A DNA stretch of 64,000 nucleotides from Odontocerum albicorne (GCA_949825065.1 OX463844.1:32713414-32777413); one strand, 5' to 3'. Positions 48,621-61,770 are shown, numbered from the stretch's first letter. Notes: generated by a model not told the origin, from the sequence alone. A program made the numbers and translations.

Positions 48621-50824
48621 TTCAACATATCCTATTTTACACGTGTGTAAATTATTAATTACATTAATTTATTTATCGGTATAAAAATGATTTTATGCTT
48701 ATTGTTATTTTAGTCATTTATGTGTATTCAGCAAAATTTTACTCATTCATTTCTTTCTGTTATTTCAGGTGAGTTGACATTGATTGGAAATAAGCTTTTT
48801 GTAAGTACTCTTTTTTAATATTTCAAAGTGTTTTTGTTCGCTTCAACTAATGACGTCCAAGTAACGATTACTTATGGAGCTATTTATTGTAAATTATGTT
48901 TTTATATCCAAATTTTTCACTATTCAATAAATATTTTTTAGTTATTTAATAGCTCTGATATACCAAAATGATGTCTTGATGACTTATGAAACGAAACCGT
49001 TTCTGGATCAAATTTTATTGTGTTTCTTTCAAAAATCTTTCTGGCACTGCGAAAATTCGGTTACGTGTCGCCATTTGGTTTTAATAGGATCCCTCAGAAC
49101 TTCAACGATTTGATTTAAACACGATTTTTTAAGAAAAAAAATACATTATGGGTTCAAAGAAAAGGTGTGCGATATTATATCGGAATTATGCGTGAGTGTG
49201 GGAGAAATGAAGACGAAGCTTTTGTCTTAGCTTGATTTTATTGTTCTCTTCCTGTTTTTTTAAAGACATAATTAATTTTGTGAAAATTGTTTCAGATGTA
49301 ATTAAAAACGTATTATAATCTGGACCGAATCGATTTCCAGCAAAACATTTTCAATTTCCTAGTGTGTTTGGATCCTGAACATGCTAAATTTCAGTTGCAA
49401 TACCATGTTTCACATAATTAATTACACCAAAATAACATAACATACAAGCAATATAAGAAAGCAGTGCCCTAATTTTTTTTATAATAATATACATTTAGCA
49501 CGTTTGGAATGAAGTTATGAAGGATAATTTTGTCCTAATAATATATATCCTAGCAATATTACACTGTTATACTTTCCGGACAACATAATATGTATGCCAT
49601 ATTATTATGGCTATATCTTTCACCTCGCAATTTTTTCCTTCAAACAAAGTTCTATTGAAAATCGTTTTGCAAGTTACTTCCAAAACTCCACATTTAAGGT
49701 GTTAGGGGCGAAGGACATTATAATTATGTACATTATATTTGACTTGCACAAGTTCAAAGGGCTTCGGATCTTGTTAAAACGATGGTTGAAGCCCTGATAT
49801 GATTTTGACATTTTAATTAAGTTAATTGTTTTTAATTCTCATGGAGCATTTTTAGAAAATCAAGCAGGTTGCTCATAAATGACTCTTAGTCCTAGCATTA
49901 AGATATTTAAGCGAAAGTTTAGCTTGGCAAAAAGGTGATGAAAGTAAGAAAAATTTGAGTCTTGCTTAGTATGTGTGGAAAACAATGTATGAAAGTAGAA
50001 TTAATGAGGACATTAAAAGGGACACTTGTAAATGATATCCACTCTGAAAAGCTGATTACCACTGAAGACGATCATATCAAGGCTTTGATCAAGAATAACT
50101 GAGAAACTGAAAATATTGAAATCCACCGTCTACCAGTATTTGGTACAATGTTGTGTTTGAATCGGACCTAAATACACGAAATTACTTTCCGGACAACCCA
50201 ATATAATTCTTCCGAACGAATTTTTTGTAGCCATATATTTATGTTTATCATTTTTTACGTTTATAATTTTTTATGTATGATAATAATGAATGAAAACAAA
50301 ATTTTCACGTCGTTTTTTTTTCAATGTTTGAGATTTTTGTGCCATCTGAACAGTTAATATTTCTTTTAGACAGTCTCTATGGAATATTTATCACACATTA
50401 ACATAGTATTCGCAGAGGAGTTCTCCGTAACTTTTGCACGTATTGTGTAAACTCTCCTTAGGGTTTGCTTAACATAAACTATCGTTTATTACCGTCTATC
50501 AATACCTTAAATCTGTAAATTATCTTGGATATTTTGATGTGTTCCCTTCGCCGTGTTTCTAAGTCAATATACTCATTAGAGCAAACATCAGCCCACGCTC
50601 ATTGCTAATCAATCAATTTGTGGCTAATAACTAATCAATAAACCCCAATGCTTGAAGATATTGAATATTTCATCAAATATCATTTAAATTTAGTCACCTT
50701 TCCTTTTGATATATTGGTTATTTACCGAGAACTTGGGTTATTTGGAAATAAAAACGCAGTGTGATTAATATCGAATTCTTGTTGTTTTTTCCTTTGTCTG
50801 GGGGGTTTTCTACCGTACTCTTTA
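48621..50824. other. No recognised gene
   Basis: AT-rich; chance frames only (for example 49594-49797). Confidence 0.45.
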
Positions 50825-50895
50825 AATAATGCTGACAACCTTCGTGTCTTAATTGGTAAGGTGCTTGACTTTCACCCGGGGGTTCCAATTCTCTT
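50825..50895 (+). repeat. tRNA-like SINE head
   Basis: A-box-like cttaattggtaaggtgc and B-box-like gggttccaattc; no tail recognised. Confidence 0.5.
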
Positions 50896-52460
50896 CATGA
50901 TGGAATCCGAAAAAAAAGGTTTCCACTCTGTTTAAAATAACATAATTACTTACAAGCCCTAGATGCGTAATTCTGTTGTTGCATCTTCACATACAGCGTA
51001 GTTGTACCAACACGTGTAATGACAAACTGCGAGTTGCGGGTTTACTCAAGTGGTTCTTAGCCCGAAAGCTTGATAAATCGAGTTGAAGACAATCGTATTT
51101 TCTGCCCACAGTCTTAAACATTCGTATTACCAATTCGGATGCGTTGAAAGGTACGAATAAATAAATAAAAGTAAATGAACTCTTTCTGTTGGTAAAACAT
51201 TTATATGTAGAATCCAAATAGGTATCTTTTTGGAGTTATCCGACCTATTTTAATTTTATTTTTTATTGTTGAATTTTATCGAACAGTTCGAAGCGATAGG
51301 TTTTATTTGTCCCATTGATTCGATCTTTTTTTTTGGAATCAGTATATTGAAATCTAATGCTAAAAGTTCTTACCATATACATGGTTACCTACGTTTTGTC
51401 TTATTCGGTCAGCAGTAACCCTGCCACTAAAACTTAACTACTGAATTTTGGTATGCATCACTTTTCTATAACATTCCTTACTATTCATAGTTTTAAATTA
51501 TATTAATTTCGTTTAAAATATACTTTTTTATGTGTGGGTGTGACTGAATTTTAAACTATAAATACAATCACAGATTCATCGATATTGAATAAAAAAATTC
51601 AACATTCAACTACTCATTTCTCCTTGCCTGTGACATACGAAAAATAACTAAACAAATTGATAAACAAATTGGTAGATTAGGAAAAAACGGAGTAGTTTTT
51701 TCTATGAGAACCTTTGCGAAACAAATTCATTTTCAGGGGAATAAAGTTACTGAAGTACAATGATTCACAGAATGCCAATTTCAAACAGCACACCATATCA
51801 AAAGTTTTAACAATATCAAAAAAATTATGTAGTTACAGTGTTTTTTTTTATACACAACTTCTGTAATCGGAAAACAGAGGAAGATATCGTCTAAAGAAGC
51901 GATATAAAGATAGCATCAATCAAGACATGAGGGTTGTGAATCTGGAGATGGCTTTAGATTGGGCATAATGAAGAGAGACGACTCGTTATGCAGATCCCAA
52001 ATAAATGGGAAAATACGAAGGTGGTTAGGACGCTAACCTTCTATAATTTGTGATATAATTTGATTTTTGTTATGACATAAATTGATTGTTTTGGTAATTT
52101 AATCAACATTTTATACTTATATCAAGAAAATGATGTAATATTTTACAACCATCCCCTGTGTTTGTTATATTGTCAGAAAGAAGAAAGATGTTTGACCACA
52201 CCACAATATTGAAGGTGTTCAGCCGTATTTTAATAGTCCGAAACTAATTCAGCTTGCCATGCTACACGTTCCTTGTAGGCCCACTCAGCAAAATGTTTTA
52301 TTCTATAGTTAAGTGCGTGCAACTTACTATATAAACTCTCGCATAAAAATACTGCACAACTTGGGTAATCAATACGAGTATTGTATGGATTTTCACATGG
52401 CTTTGACTACTTACCGGAGTAATGTTCTTGCCGGGATGATTTAATTGAATTGTATCAATT
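50896..52460. other. No recognised gene
   Basis: AT-rich, no supported features. Confidence 0.45.
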
Positions 52461-52595
52461 TGTTTTGTTGCATTGTTCGACTAGTACTGTTTTGTTGCAT
52501 TGTTCGACTAGTACTGTTTTGTTGCATTGTTCGACTAGTACTGTTTTGTTGCATTGTTCGACTAGTACTGTTTTGTTGCATTGTTCGACTAGTAC
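52461..52595 (+). repeat. Tandem array, five copies of a 27-bp unit
   Basis: Units start at 52461, 52488, 52515, 52542 and 52569 and look identical: tgttttgttgcattgttcga followed by ctagtac. Because 27 is a multiple of three, two frames stay open as nine-residue repeats; this is not evidence for a gene. No spacers, so not CRISPR. Confidence 0.97.
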
Positions 52596-53509
52596 TGTTT
52601 TTTTCCTACTATATAATAATACCGCTTACTTGTCAATGCTAAGTTCTATATGTTGTTGTTTTTTTAATCTTTGTATCAAAAAGGTCATTTGACTGTTGAA
52701 ATAAATAAATATTGGATATTCTACAATAACTTTGGTTTATCGGAAATAAAAACGTGAAAAACACTGACTAATGTCGCAATTTTGCTGTTTCGTAGTTTAC
52801 ACATAAACACATTTTACGAGTATGTCAATTTCCTAAATAAAAGACTGCATTAGACACAATAATACCGCCTCGATACATTGCCTGACAGCTAAAGGTCAAA
52901 ACTTTAAAATCTTCACTCACGACTATTATTTATTCAACATCACATCAGGACGGGGACAAAAAAATATTTCAATTTTATAATGGAAGTATTACCGCGCGCC
53001 TCATTTATTTTACGAAAGTGAAAATAATTTGACGTATTTTAATATGTATCTAAATTATTATCGACAGCAATATGCGACATCTGGTTTTATATTTTACATT
53101 TTTTTTCACTTCGGGGGAACTTGAGAGTGTTTTGATAGATCTGGGTAATTATAATAATAATACTAAAAATAACTAATAAATAATGACGAAAATTAATGAA
53201 AAAACTTAAATATATTAAAAATATTTTTTTAATTCAATTGAAAAGTTATTGGATCACAATTTTGTGAGTGAGTGCATTTTTTTCTTTTTCCTGACAATAG
53301 TATTTGCTAACATAATAATATCAAGAATTGACAACTGTCAAATAATATTCGCAAAATAAAGATGTTCTAAAAAAGGTTTTGAATTTTGAAATCCTTGGTA
53401 ACCGACGTTCAAATGGTGAGAATTATGTATGTTGATTATGCCCTGTTATAACTAACATTTTTTTATGTCCAATTAGAACTGATATGTATGCCCAATTAGA
53501 ACCGGTTTA
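52596..53509. other. No recognised gene
   Basis: AT-rich, no supported features. Confidence 0.45.
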
Positions 53510-54235
53510 ATTTTTCGAAAAGTGCAAAGCAAGGATGCATTATGTCACTCTGATTGTTCAACATTTATATATATTCATATGTGAAGGAATAATAGAGGTC
53601 AATTGGTGGTATATAAATGTCGAATGAGAACGTTTGTGAATTGTTGTATGCAGATGACATGGTAGTGTTGGCGGAGAGTGAAGATGAATTGCAGAGTTTA
53701 GTAAATTGTATGAGAAATGCATATATATACTCGAACCAGACAGTTTCAAAATCTGCTTAGATGATAAGCCCACAATATAAATTTTGTGCCAACTATGTTA
53801 TATAGAAGTTAAACGTGGACCTGAAAAAGACTGAGTGGAGCCGAATAAATACTGTAGAAATACGTGCAGTGAGACAAATACACGTGACAATGTATGACAG
53901 AATACGGAATGAAGTGATTATGGATGAATGTAAACTTAAAGCTGATATGTTGAGTAAGATGAAAATTGGTTTGGACATGTAAAACAAATGAATGAAGAAA
54001 AACTAATAAATAAAGCGCAAATGCGAATGGAAGGCGTGTGAAAGAAAGACCGAGGAAAGTATGATTTGATCAAGTGAATGATATTCTGAGAAACCGAAAC
54101 TTAGAAATTCAGAAAAATCGAGGAAGTTGTATGAGAAAGACAGAAAAGGGCCAAGGATGTGTGTCGAGATAGGAAATTCTGGTGCTCTGCCCTCTTTTCC
54201 TACCTCGAGAGGAAATTGCGTGATGGTATGTACGT
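53510..54235 (+). pseudogene. L-A LINE reverse transcriptase, catalytic part
   Basis: The only L-A copy here reaching the catalytic core. Around 53530-53560 it reads KQGCIMSL, then a stop, then LFNIY (the RQGCxMSPWLFN box). It continues with ELLYADDMVVLAESEDELQ (about 53638-53695, catalytic YADD), SRINTVEIRAVRQIH and YDRIRNEVI. The tail tgctctgccctcttttccta / gaaattgcgtgatggtatgt is shared with 43.2 kb. Frameshifts and stops make it inactive. Confidence 0.82.
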
Positions 54236-55348
54236 ACAAAATTAGAACCGATTACCCTCGTGTATCGTGTTTAAGAAATACTATTGTTATAACCCATACC
54301 ATATTTTGAGTAATCTTATTTCAGTAAAATATGAATTCACAAATATTTTTTATACTCAAATTATTTTGTTTTATAATTCGACATTCAGTACACAGTGCAT
54401 TAAAATTTAATTCAAATCACTGCAGCAATTTCTTTCGAGCAATCAGCAACTACCTTGAAAATAAATACAATTGAAAAAAATGTATTAAAAATGTCTCTGG
54501 GAAGCTAAATTAAGGATGAATATTTTAAGATGTATTTTTTATCAACTTTGCACGGATTTCTCCTGTTACGCAAAGAGAATATTATTGTACACGGGATTGT
54601 ATTTTTTTTGTGTAGTTTTGGCGTAGAAATACGGTATATTTTTTCTTTGGCATTTCCGTATTAAATAATCCTACAAAATCCTTATACATATTCGGATTTC
54701 CAATCGTTATGCATGTAGGACATTTATATTCCTCCCATACTCGGTTTGTGTGCTTAGTCGCCTCTCTATTGCGGGGCTGAGACATGCGTTGAATACGCTA
54801 AATGCCACTACGCACCGAATGACATTTAATCAAATCTTTGCATTCCCCATACTAATAATTATTTACTTAATTGTACTGCGCATCTAAACTATTGTCTTTT
54901 GAATATACATTTGTTAGTTATTTTTGGTTGAGGATTATTGTTTTCTTGAATCGGGAACTGTAATAATTATAAAAGGACAACTCATCTAGCGCCATTTAGG
55001 AGAGCAAACTCTTGATAAGATTTGAACCCATTTTTTACAGGTTTAAATTAATATAAAAAATATATATAAACATATATACATAAAATGAGTGTAAGAATGG
55101 GAAGATATAATAGATAGTGGTTGTGGCCATTAGATTAGGAACTTTCTGGTTCTGCGTATGTTCAGAAAATATATTTGTTAATAAAAGAACAGAAAACTTA
55201 CTAAAAGAAGACGAACTAAAAAGAAATATTTGTAAATCTTCCGAAATATGATAGTTAAACATTCGGCTTTAGGTGTAGTGAAGTGCATTGTGGAGTGGTT
55301 ATAAAACGTCACAAATGTTGATAAGACCTCCCAAAAATGGTGGTCTTT
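54236..55348. other. No recognised gene
   Basis: AT-rich. 54985-55010 (ctagcgccatttaggagagc) resembles strings at 75-95 and 21525-21545, possibly a small repeat. Confidence 0.4.
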
Positions 55349-55640
55349 AAGTTATTCCTAAATCTGCACGCGCCATCCAAGTCCAGCAACGGCTAAAACG
55401 CTATAATAATACCCCTCTATTCGATAAATTTGAAAGGACCTATTTATTAGATGAAGTAGAAATCGATCTAAAGGTCCTATTTCTCTCCAAAGGAACATCT
55501 CTAAAACAGTGGTTTGAAAGGTACGATGGAGACATCTCATTAAAGGAATTAGCTTCAAAGAGACTATGCTTGAAATCAATTCGTTCACTACACTTAAACC
55601 ATTGTTATTATTATAATTATTATTATGCGAAATATTTTAA
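55349..55640 (+). pseudogene. Open stretch of unknown origin
   Basis: After tctttaag the plus strand is open for about 90 codons before running into low-complexity YYYNYYY and a SINE head. It begins VIPKSARAIQVQQRLKRYNN and includes YLLDEVEIDLKVLFLSKG and LKQWFERYDGDISLKEL. There is no Met. Composition looks protein-like. The opposite strand is also open (55358-55588), which lowers confidence. Could be an exon, a pseudo-exon or TE-derived. Confidence 0.3.
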
Positions 55641-55654
55641 CAGACTGTTTTTTT

Positions 55655-55730
55655 TTGGTATCATCGGGAATTTAACCCGAATCCTTCAGGCCGAAGTTAG
55701 GCGTCTTACCAATTAGGCCAAAGTGCTCAT
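55655..55730 (-). repeat. tRNA-like SINE head
   Basis: Minus strand: A box ggcctaattggtaagacgc, B box cgggttaaattcccg. Confidence 0.65.
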
Positions 55731-58279
55731 CCTTTCCTTATAATCAAAAGATGGGATCCCTATATAACCCATACGTAAATTATAATATTTGCAAATAGAT
55801 ATTCATGAAATTGTTTAACTACGAGTATTTGTACACTGTGAAATGGTTGCACTTATTGTGCTCTTAGCCTAATTGGCAGAAGGTTTTCATTTGTCAATCG
55901 GATTTATTGCGTATTTCGATCGACACAGCAAATAAACAAAAAGTAGAAAAGGTAAATATTTTGTAACTAGTCGTGTGATACGTCATACAAAAAGCAGTGT
56001 TTGAATATCAAGTATTTTAGTGATTTTATACATGTAAAGATATTTTCATCTAATATGCCAATAACTAAATAATTTGTTGATATAATAAAAAGTGTTATAA
56101 TTGTTTGTTTCGTCATTGAACTTATTTCTGGATAGAATAAGTTTGTGCGTAATGTGCGTAAGCCACAAGCAAATCACACATGCTAAATACAGAGCAAGTA
56201 AGGGTGGTTAAAAAAGTGGCCTATTTGATTATGCGTCTGATTCCAACCTGGGGATTCCGGTTTCGATTATCCTTGGTAATATTTAAAAAGAATGTTAGAC
56301 TCAATTCTTATTTGACACCTTTTAAGTTAGAAAAAATTGCCACATTTAAATGAACCCGCCTGCTAATTAATACCGCCTGCTACACAACGGCAGTGAACAT
56401 AAAAATACAATACATTATTGTAGAATATAATCTCAATTGTTAATACGAGTATGTGTTCTTATGCAGCTTGGTATCAAGGTTTACAAGGTTAGATTTTAAA
56501 CCTTCATAAAATGGTAATAATTTTATTGTTGTTTATGTTATTTCCAAGATATACTCGGAGAAGTCTTGAAATGTTATAAATTTGACTATCTGTTTTTTCT
56601 TCAAATTGTATGTACTTAATGTTTTTTCTTAAAAAAAATATGCCGTTTTTTTATAATATTTACATAAAAATAAATCTCTCCTTATTCACAAACTGCATAC
56701 AAACTATCATTTAAAAAGTAATAAAGCACGAAAATTGTATGCTGCAACAAAAATCTGTCCCGCCTTAACATCATATAACCGAAGCTCTCGTTGCTTGTAA
56801 TACTTTCAAAAAATCATTTTTGATATATACTTGTAGTTTTCGCAAAATAATCTTCCTTGGTATATTTTGATCAGTTTTTTGTGTTCTAGTGATTTGCTGC
56901 AGCTTTTCATTTGGTGTTTTTTATGCAATTGACTTATGAACAACGATTTTTTTTCCAGATGTATTATATATGGTCTAAGGCTTAAACCAGGCCAGGAACT
57001 TTCGCTCGTTTAACGAGATTGCTAACCGTTAGACCACGGCAGCTGACCTTGTTTTGTAATCTCAATTTTAATAAAAGGCAATTTATTAAATATGTTCAAT
57101 AACACTCGGGAATATAAATGCTTGAACGTTTGTCAAAATATTTAAACAGGCATATTCTAAAATGAGAGCGAGGACAATCTAAAGACTAAGAACAATAAGG
57201 AACATTACAATATATGTAAATTTCCTACCCAAACTTAAAATATCAACCCAGAATTTCAGTTTGAAGAATGATTAACAAACTTAAGCAGACGGTAGATGTA
57301 CTCGTACATATCTTTATATCTACTGCCTGTTTAATGACTTGTGAAACATGTTCTTTCAACACAACGATTGTTTTAAAAATGTATAAACATTTTTATTCAA
57401 AATTTATCTATTGAACTATTAAAATGTAAATTGACTTAAAAACGCTTAAGGCTTTTTTTATTTTTCAAAGCATTATCTTGTTTGTTAAAGTTGTTTGTTT
57501 TTAATTCCCGTTAGTTTTTCTTCAAAGTCTGACAGAGTGAAAAGCTAGAAAAGTTTGCCTGTCGAGGTTTATGGATTCGACAAAGATGCGTGCCAGGACA
57601 TAATGAAACGGGTATTTGTTCTCTCTGCTTAACCCAATAGGATTATGGTGTGAAGGTTATGATGGTGAATTTGTTGTTATTTTAATTTTTAAATACACTT
57701 CGTGTTTTAAGAAAAAATATTTTAATTAATGAAGACTATGTCACCATATGTCCCGCTTTGAAAAACAATGAAATAAAATTATTCATGCGCAAGTGAGATC
57801 TATGATAGTCACACTATTTTATTATATAATATTAATGCATTCTTACCCATCTTCTTAAAATAATAATGTAGAAAGGTCGACTCCTACTTACAAAAATATC
57901 CTTTTATTTTATATTCAATATGAAATGAGGCCTTGGGTGCAGTATTTTCTAAATATTTTTTTATTTTTTTTTATACAATGTAATAAAGTAATCTACACAT
58001 ATAAAACAAACATTTGTCAAAAACTATACCTACGAGTATATGCAAATTTGTATCTTTAGAACTAATCAAATTTATGTATTCTAACTAAGAACTAACTTTA
58101 TTTTAATTTCCTACATATCATTTTATTTTACAGTAATAACCTTAATATTTAATTTCTTAGAAATAGTTAACACCTACATACGTTCTATCTTATAACTAGA
58201 TGTTAATTCTTACAACTAATTATTTAGCACGTTCATGTCCACTCCTTCAACTATTTGTATTCTACCACATTCACTCAGA
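55731..58279. other. AT-rich, two decayed tRNA-like heads, no gene
   Basis: Decayed SINE heads at 56210-56280 (plus: gtggcctatttgattatgcg, then ggtttcgattat) and 56985-57050 (minus: tgccgtggtctaacggttag). Otherwise chance frames only. Confidence 0.45.
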
Positions 58280-58560
58280 CCTTGGTTCTTCCTGTTAATA
58301 CTGTAGGTGGACTAGTCAGGTAACAGATGATGATTCGGAAGCCTGTGCTTATAACAGAAAGGTAGGTCGAACTAACTCTCTTAAGCCCCCAGGGTAGCGA
58401 TTAGAGGATTGCTGTGGTTCTGTTGACTTTGATAGAACTTCACGGTCCAAGCGAGGTATAGTTTTGGAGGGGTTTTTCACGCTATTTGGCGTGAAGTCGG
58501 GAGGTATTTGTTCTGGGCTGAATGTTGAAAGATATTTTTAATGTCTTGTTCTGCACTCGT
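58280..58560. other. Less AT-rich segment with a hairpin, unassigned
   Basis: Noticeably less AT-rich than its flanks. A 7-bp perfect hairpin, ttcacgc (58476-58482) with gcgtgaa (58489-58495) around a tatttg loop, follows a G/T-rich run. No coding frame. Could be part of a retroelement terminal region or a structured RNA; not identified. Confidence 0.35.
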
Positions 58561-58872
58561 TGAAGCTTCAGATGCCAATTTATTATTCTTTAGTTGATAC
58601 TTTTTCATCTACAATTTAAAAGTTTTATTAAATAAATAATCGTTACTTTGAAATTATTGATTTTATTTCTAATATAAACATTAAATGTAAAATTATCATT
58701 TGTGCGTGTATTACATATAGCTACTTATGAATTTTAATAATTTGTATATAATAATACATAAATTAGATTTGTTCATAAGTTTACCTAGTTTTAAAAATAA
58801 TGAATTATGGTTTTCGAAGAACACTATTTATATTTCATTAAAGAACAATTTTTAAACAAAACAACGTTAATT

Positions 58873-58915
58873 ATTTTTTTATTAAATAAACCATTGTTTT
58901 ATTTAATAAAAAAAT
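58873..58915. repeat. Perfect 18-bp inverted repeat
   Basis: attttttttattaaataaa-type arms 58873-58890 and 58898-58915, 7-nt loop. Pure A/T, so it may be a chance or slippage product, or the centre of a small palindromic element. Confidence 0.8.
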
Positions 58916-59144
58916 TATTTTACTTTTTATTTCACTAATTATAATTTAAAAGGTATTTAGTTTTCAAGCATGTAGCCCCATGATTAAATCCGAAACCATT
59001 GAAGAAAAAATATAATGTTACGTTACGCTTTCGTTGTACAACATGTACAGAATAACTTTGTGGAATTATTAGAATATAGAAATCTAACCAAAAATATATT
59101 TTAGAAGACTGAAGTAAAAGCCAGACTAGAATTCTTTTAAAAAG

Positions 59145-59220
59145 TTAGGTATCAACAGAAATCGGGCCCGCATCTTCTGAGTTTTAAAAAAGGTATCTTA
59201 CAAATGAAGCCGTGTGTGTA
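59145..59220 (-). repeat. Degenerate tRNA-like SINE head
   Basis: Minus strand: cttcatttgtaagatac (A box) and gcgggcccgatttctg (decayed B box). Confidence 0.45.
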
Positions 59221-60493
59221 GCTTCTATATTTTAATTGTTCAAACGCAAATAGATAAATAATAAAAAAAATATTAAAAAAACCGATATAAATGATAGACT
59301 AAAATATTTTCAACGTGCAAATACAGGATTTTGTTTATGATACTCGTATATGCATAAACAATGAATTTCCATTTTTTTAAATGCAAATATAAAATTCTTT
59401 CAGATACCAAAAACATTCCATAAAGTTTTACTGATACTCAGGTACATAAGTGCAGTCTGCGGCAGTCCAAGTACTAAGATATTAGCTTAGTATATCCAAG
59501 TCCCAAATATGTAGGATTTCTGGTGAAATTTTCATCACAATGGAGGTTTGCAAATGCCACTAGATTCCCTGGAAACTTGGCCCGCATTGTTTTAGTTGGA
59601 TATTGTGGATTCTGAAAGACTTATGTAAATAGTTTGGTTGGGTTTTTGAAATTAATCATTGCTTCTTTGGGTATGTGTTCCATGTAATTATAGTGAAAAA
59701 TGGATTTTGTTTCAAAGAAAACTAATTATTTTAACCTCATTTATTACAATTAGATTAAAATTAATGGTGAAAAAAACTTCATTTTGTTTTATTTATTTTT
59801 GAAACGTAAACTTGGAAGACATATATTTAAATAAAAATTATAACTCTTTTTAAGGATATTTACGACATCAACATAATTTATAGTGATTAGAATACATTTG
59901 ATATTTAATCATTATCAATTATTTTCTTTTTAGTAATCTATTTAGATATTTTTTTCTCTCCAATAATACTTTCGTACTTGTGATATCGAAAAATTGATCT
60001 CGATTAGTGACATTCCAATTAAATATTTTTTCTTAAATTTAAAAAAAAATTCGTCAATTAAAAAAAATGTGACCTAGATGGTAAGATTTTTTTTTCACTC
60101 AGGAGTTTCGAGTTCAACGCTTGATTATAGTAAAAAAATATGATAATAAAATTATTATAGTAAAAAAATAATTAATAGTCCGATTCTGGTTTCGTGTATC
60201 GTCAATGTTACTGTCACTTATCTGTTTCTGGTACTGGTAACACGGAAGACGAACAATTTTGAGTTGATGTTAGTGACTAAACCTCAAAGTCTTAATTAAT
60301 GGGGCCAAATACATTATTGCTTTTTGGGCACCCATTCCAACATTTTCACATCACTGTTACGGATATACTTAGAATACCACAACAATAAATAAATTACAAA
60401 ATTGATTTCATTGACATTTATTTTTAAATATAAGCCTCCTCTAAATTTTTATTTGCATTACCATTTTTATAGGGAGTTAGGTATCTCACTAAA
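59221..60493. other. No recognised gene
   Basis: AT-rich; a very decayed tRNA-like string at 60070-60130 (cctagatggtaaga, gagtttcgagttcaacgc). Confidence 0.4.
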
Positions 60494-60495
60494 TA

Positions 60496-60525
60496 TTAGG
60501 TCCCCACATACGAAACCGGCGTTTT
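60496..60525 (+). repeat. Mariner 2 left terminal inverted repeat
   Basis: About 30 bp, pairs with 61741-61770. Confidence 0.93.
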
Positions 60526-60684
60526 GCCGTACCGGCAACTTTGATCTCAAATATCTTCTCTTTGGTTAGGAATTTCAAATTCAAATTTATACAGCTATTT
60601 ACTCAAGTATTTGTGTTTCGAAAATTATAATTCATTTGTTTTTTCCTCAATTGTTTTTTGTCTTTGCGTCACTCAGTTTACAAA

Positions 60685-61692
60685 ATGGAAAACTTGAAAT
60701 ATCGCGTTATTTACGAGTACGAGTTCCACCGTGGCACCAGTGCTGCAGAAATGGCTCGAAGGATTAATGATGTGTATGGCGACGGTGCCGCAAAAGAAAA
60801 CACAGTGCGTTTTTGGTTCCAACGTTTTCGTTCTGGAAATTTCGACCTGCAGAACAAGCCCCGTGGAGAAAGTTGATAATGAAGAATTGAAGGCTATTGT
60901 GGAAGCGGATCCATCGCAAACCACGTCCGAGTTAGCTGCAGGCTGCGGTGTTAGTGATAAAACTGTTTTAATCCACTTGAAGCAAATTGGGAAGGTGAAA
61001 AAGCTTGAAAGGTGGGTACCTCACGAATTGAGTGAAGCAAATCAACAAACGCGCGTTGACTGCTGCGTTGCATTACTCAACCGGCACAATAATGAAGGGA
61101 TTTTGAATCGAATTATTACCTGTGATGAAAAGTGGATCCTGTATGATAATCGTAAGCGCTCATCGCAATGGCTGAACCCTGCCGAACCAGCCAACCATGC
61201 CCCAAGCGAAAATTGACTCCAAAAAAGTTACTTGTGAGCGTTTGGTGGACTAGTGCTGGTGTCGTTCACTACAGCTTTCTTAAATCTGGCCAGACGATTA
61301 CGGCAGATGTCTATTGTCAGCAACTGCAAACCATGATGGAAAAGCTAGCTGCTAAACAACCGAGGCTGGTTAATCGCTCTAGGCCACTGCTGCTTCATGA
61401 TAACGCTAGACCACACACTGCACAACAGACGGCTACCAAATTAGAAGAGCTTCAATTGGAATGTCTAAGACATCCACCGTACTCTCCGGACCTTTCCCTA
61501 ACAGATTACTATTTTTTTCGAAATTTGGATAACTTCTTGCAAGGGAAAAAATTCAACTCCGATGGGGCAGTCCAAACCGACTTCAAAGATTTTATTGATT
61601 CCCGTCCGAATGGTTTTTTTAGTAAAGGGATCGATGAACTACATATGAGATGGCAAAAGTGCATAGATAGCAATGGTACATACTTTGATTAA
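60685..61692 (+). pseudogene. Mariner transposase (DD34D), two frameshifts
   Basis: ATG 60685-60687 (MENLKYRVIYEYEFHRGTSA) to TAA 61690-61692, the normal 340-350 codon size. N-terminal paired HTH with VRFWFQRFRSGNFDL and the second HTH ending RWVPHEL. Catalytic residues all present: ITCDEKWILYDN, LLHDNARPHT and PPYSPDLSLTDYYFF, with 34 residues between the last two Asp. Two frame breaks: a small deletion near 60865-60870, after NKPRG and before KVDNEEL, and a single-base loss near 61192 in the AEPAKPCPK region. No stop codons other than those caused by the shifts. C-terminus CIDSNGTYFD is intact. Confidence 0.94.
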
Positions 61693-61740
61693 ATAAATAT
61701 ATTATATTAAAAAAAAATCAACTTTATGTTCCTCCCAAAC

Positions 61741-61770
61741 AAAACGCCAATTTCACATGTAAGGACCCAA
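61741..61770 (-). repeat. Mariner 2 right terminal inverted repeat
   Basis: Inverted match to 60496-60525; ends aaggacccaa before TA. Confidence 0.93.

Larger units (their letters stand above)
60496..61770 (+). mobile_element. Mariner element 2, full length, Hsmar1/cecropia-like
   Basis: 1,275 bp between TA duplications at 60494-60495 and 61771-61772. The left end ttaggtccccacatacgaaa and the reversed right end ttgggtccttacatgtgaaa match over about 30 bp with a handful of differences, continuing to ggcgtttt. The protein resembles Hsmar1, the mariner part of human SETMAR, and is quite unlike mariner 1 of this window. Confidence 0.96.

Noticed and set aside
48126..48650. 174-codon plus-strand frame
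   Set aside because: It runs antisense through a SINE and a LINE remnant and contains no independent motif.
52461..52595. CRISPR array
   Set aside because: Units are contiguous with no spacers, and the genome is eukaryotic.
52445..52692. Nine-residue repeat protein from the tandem array
   Set aside because: Open in two frames purely because the 27-bp unit lacks stops; flanks are non-coding.
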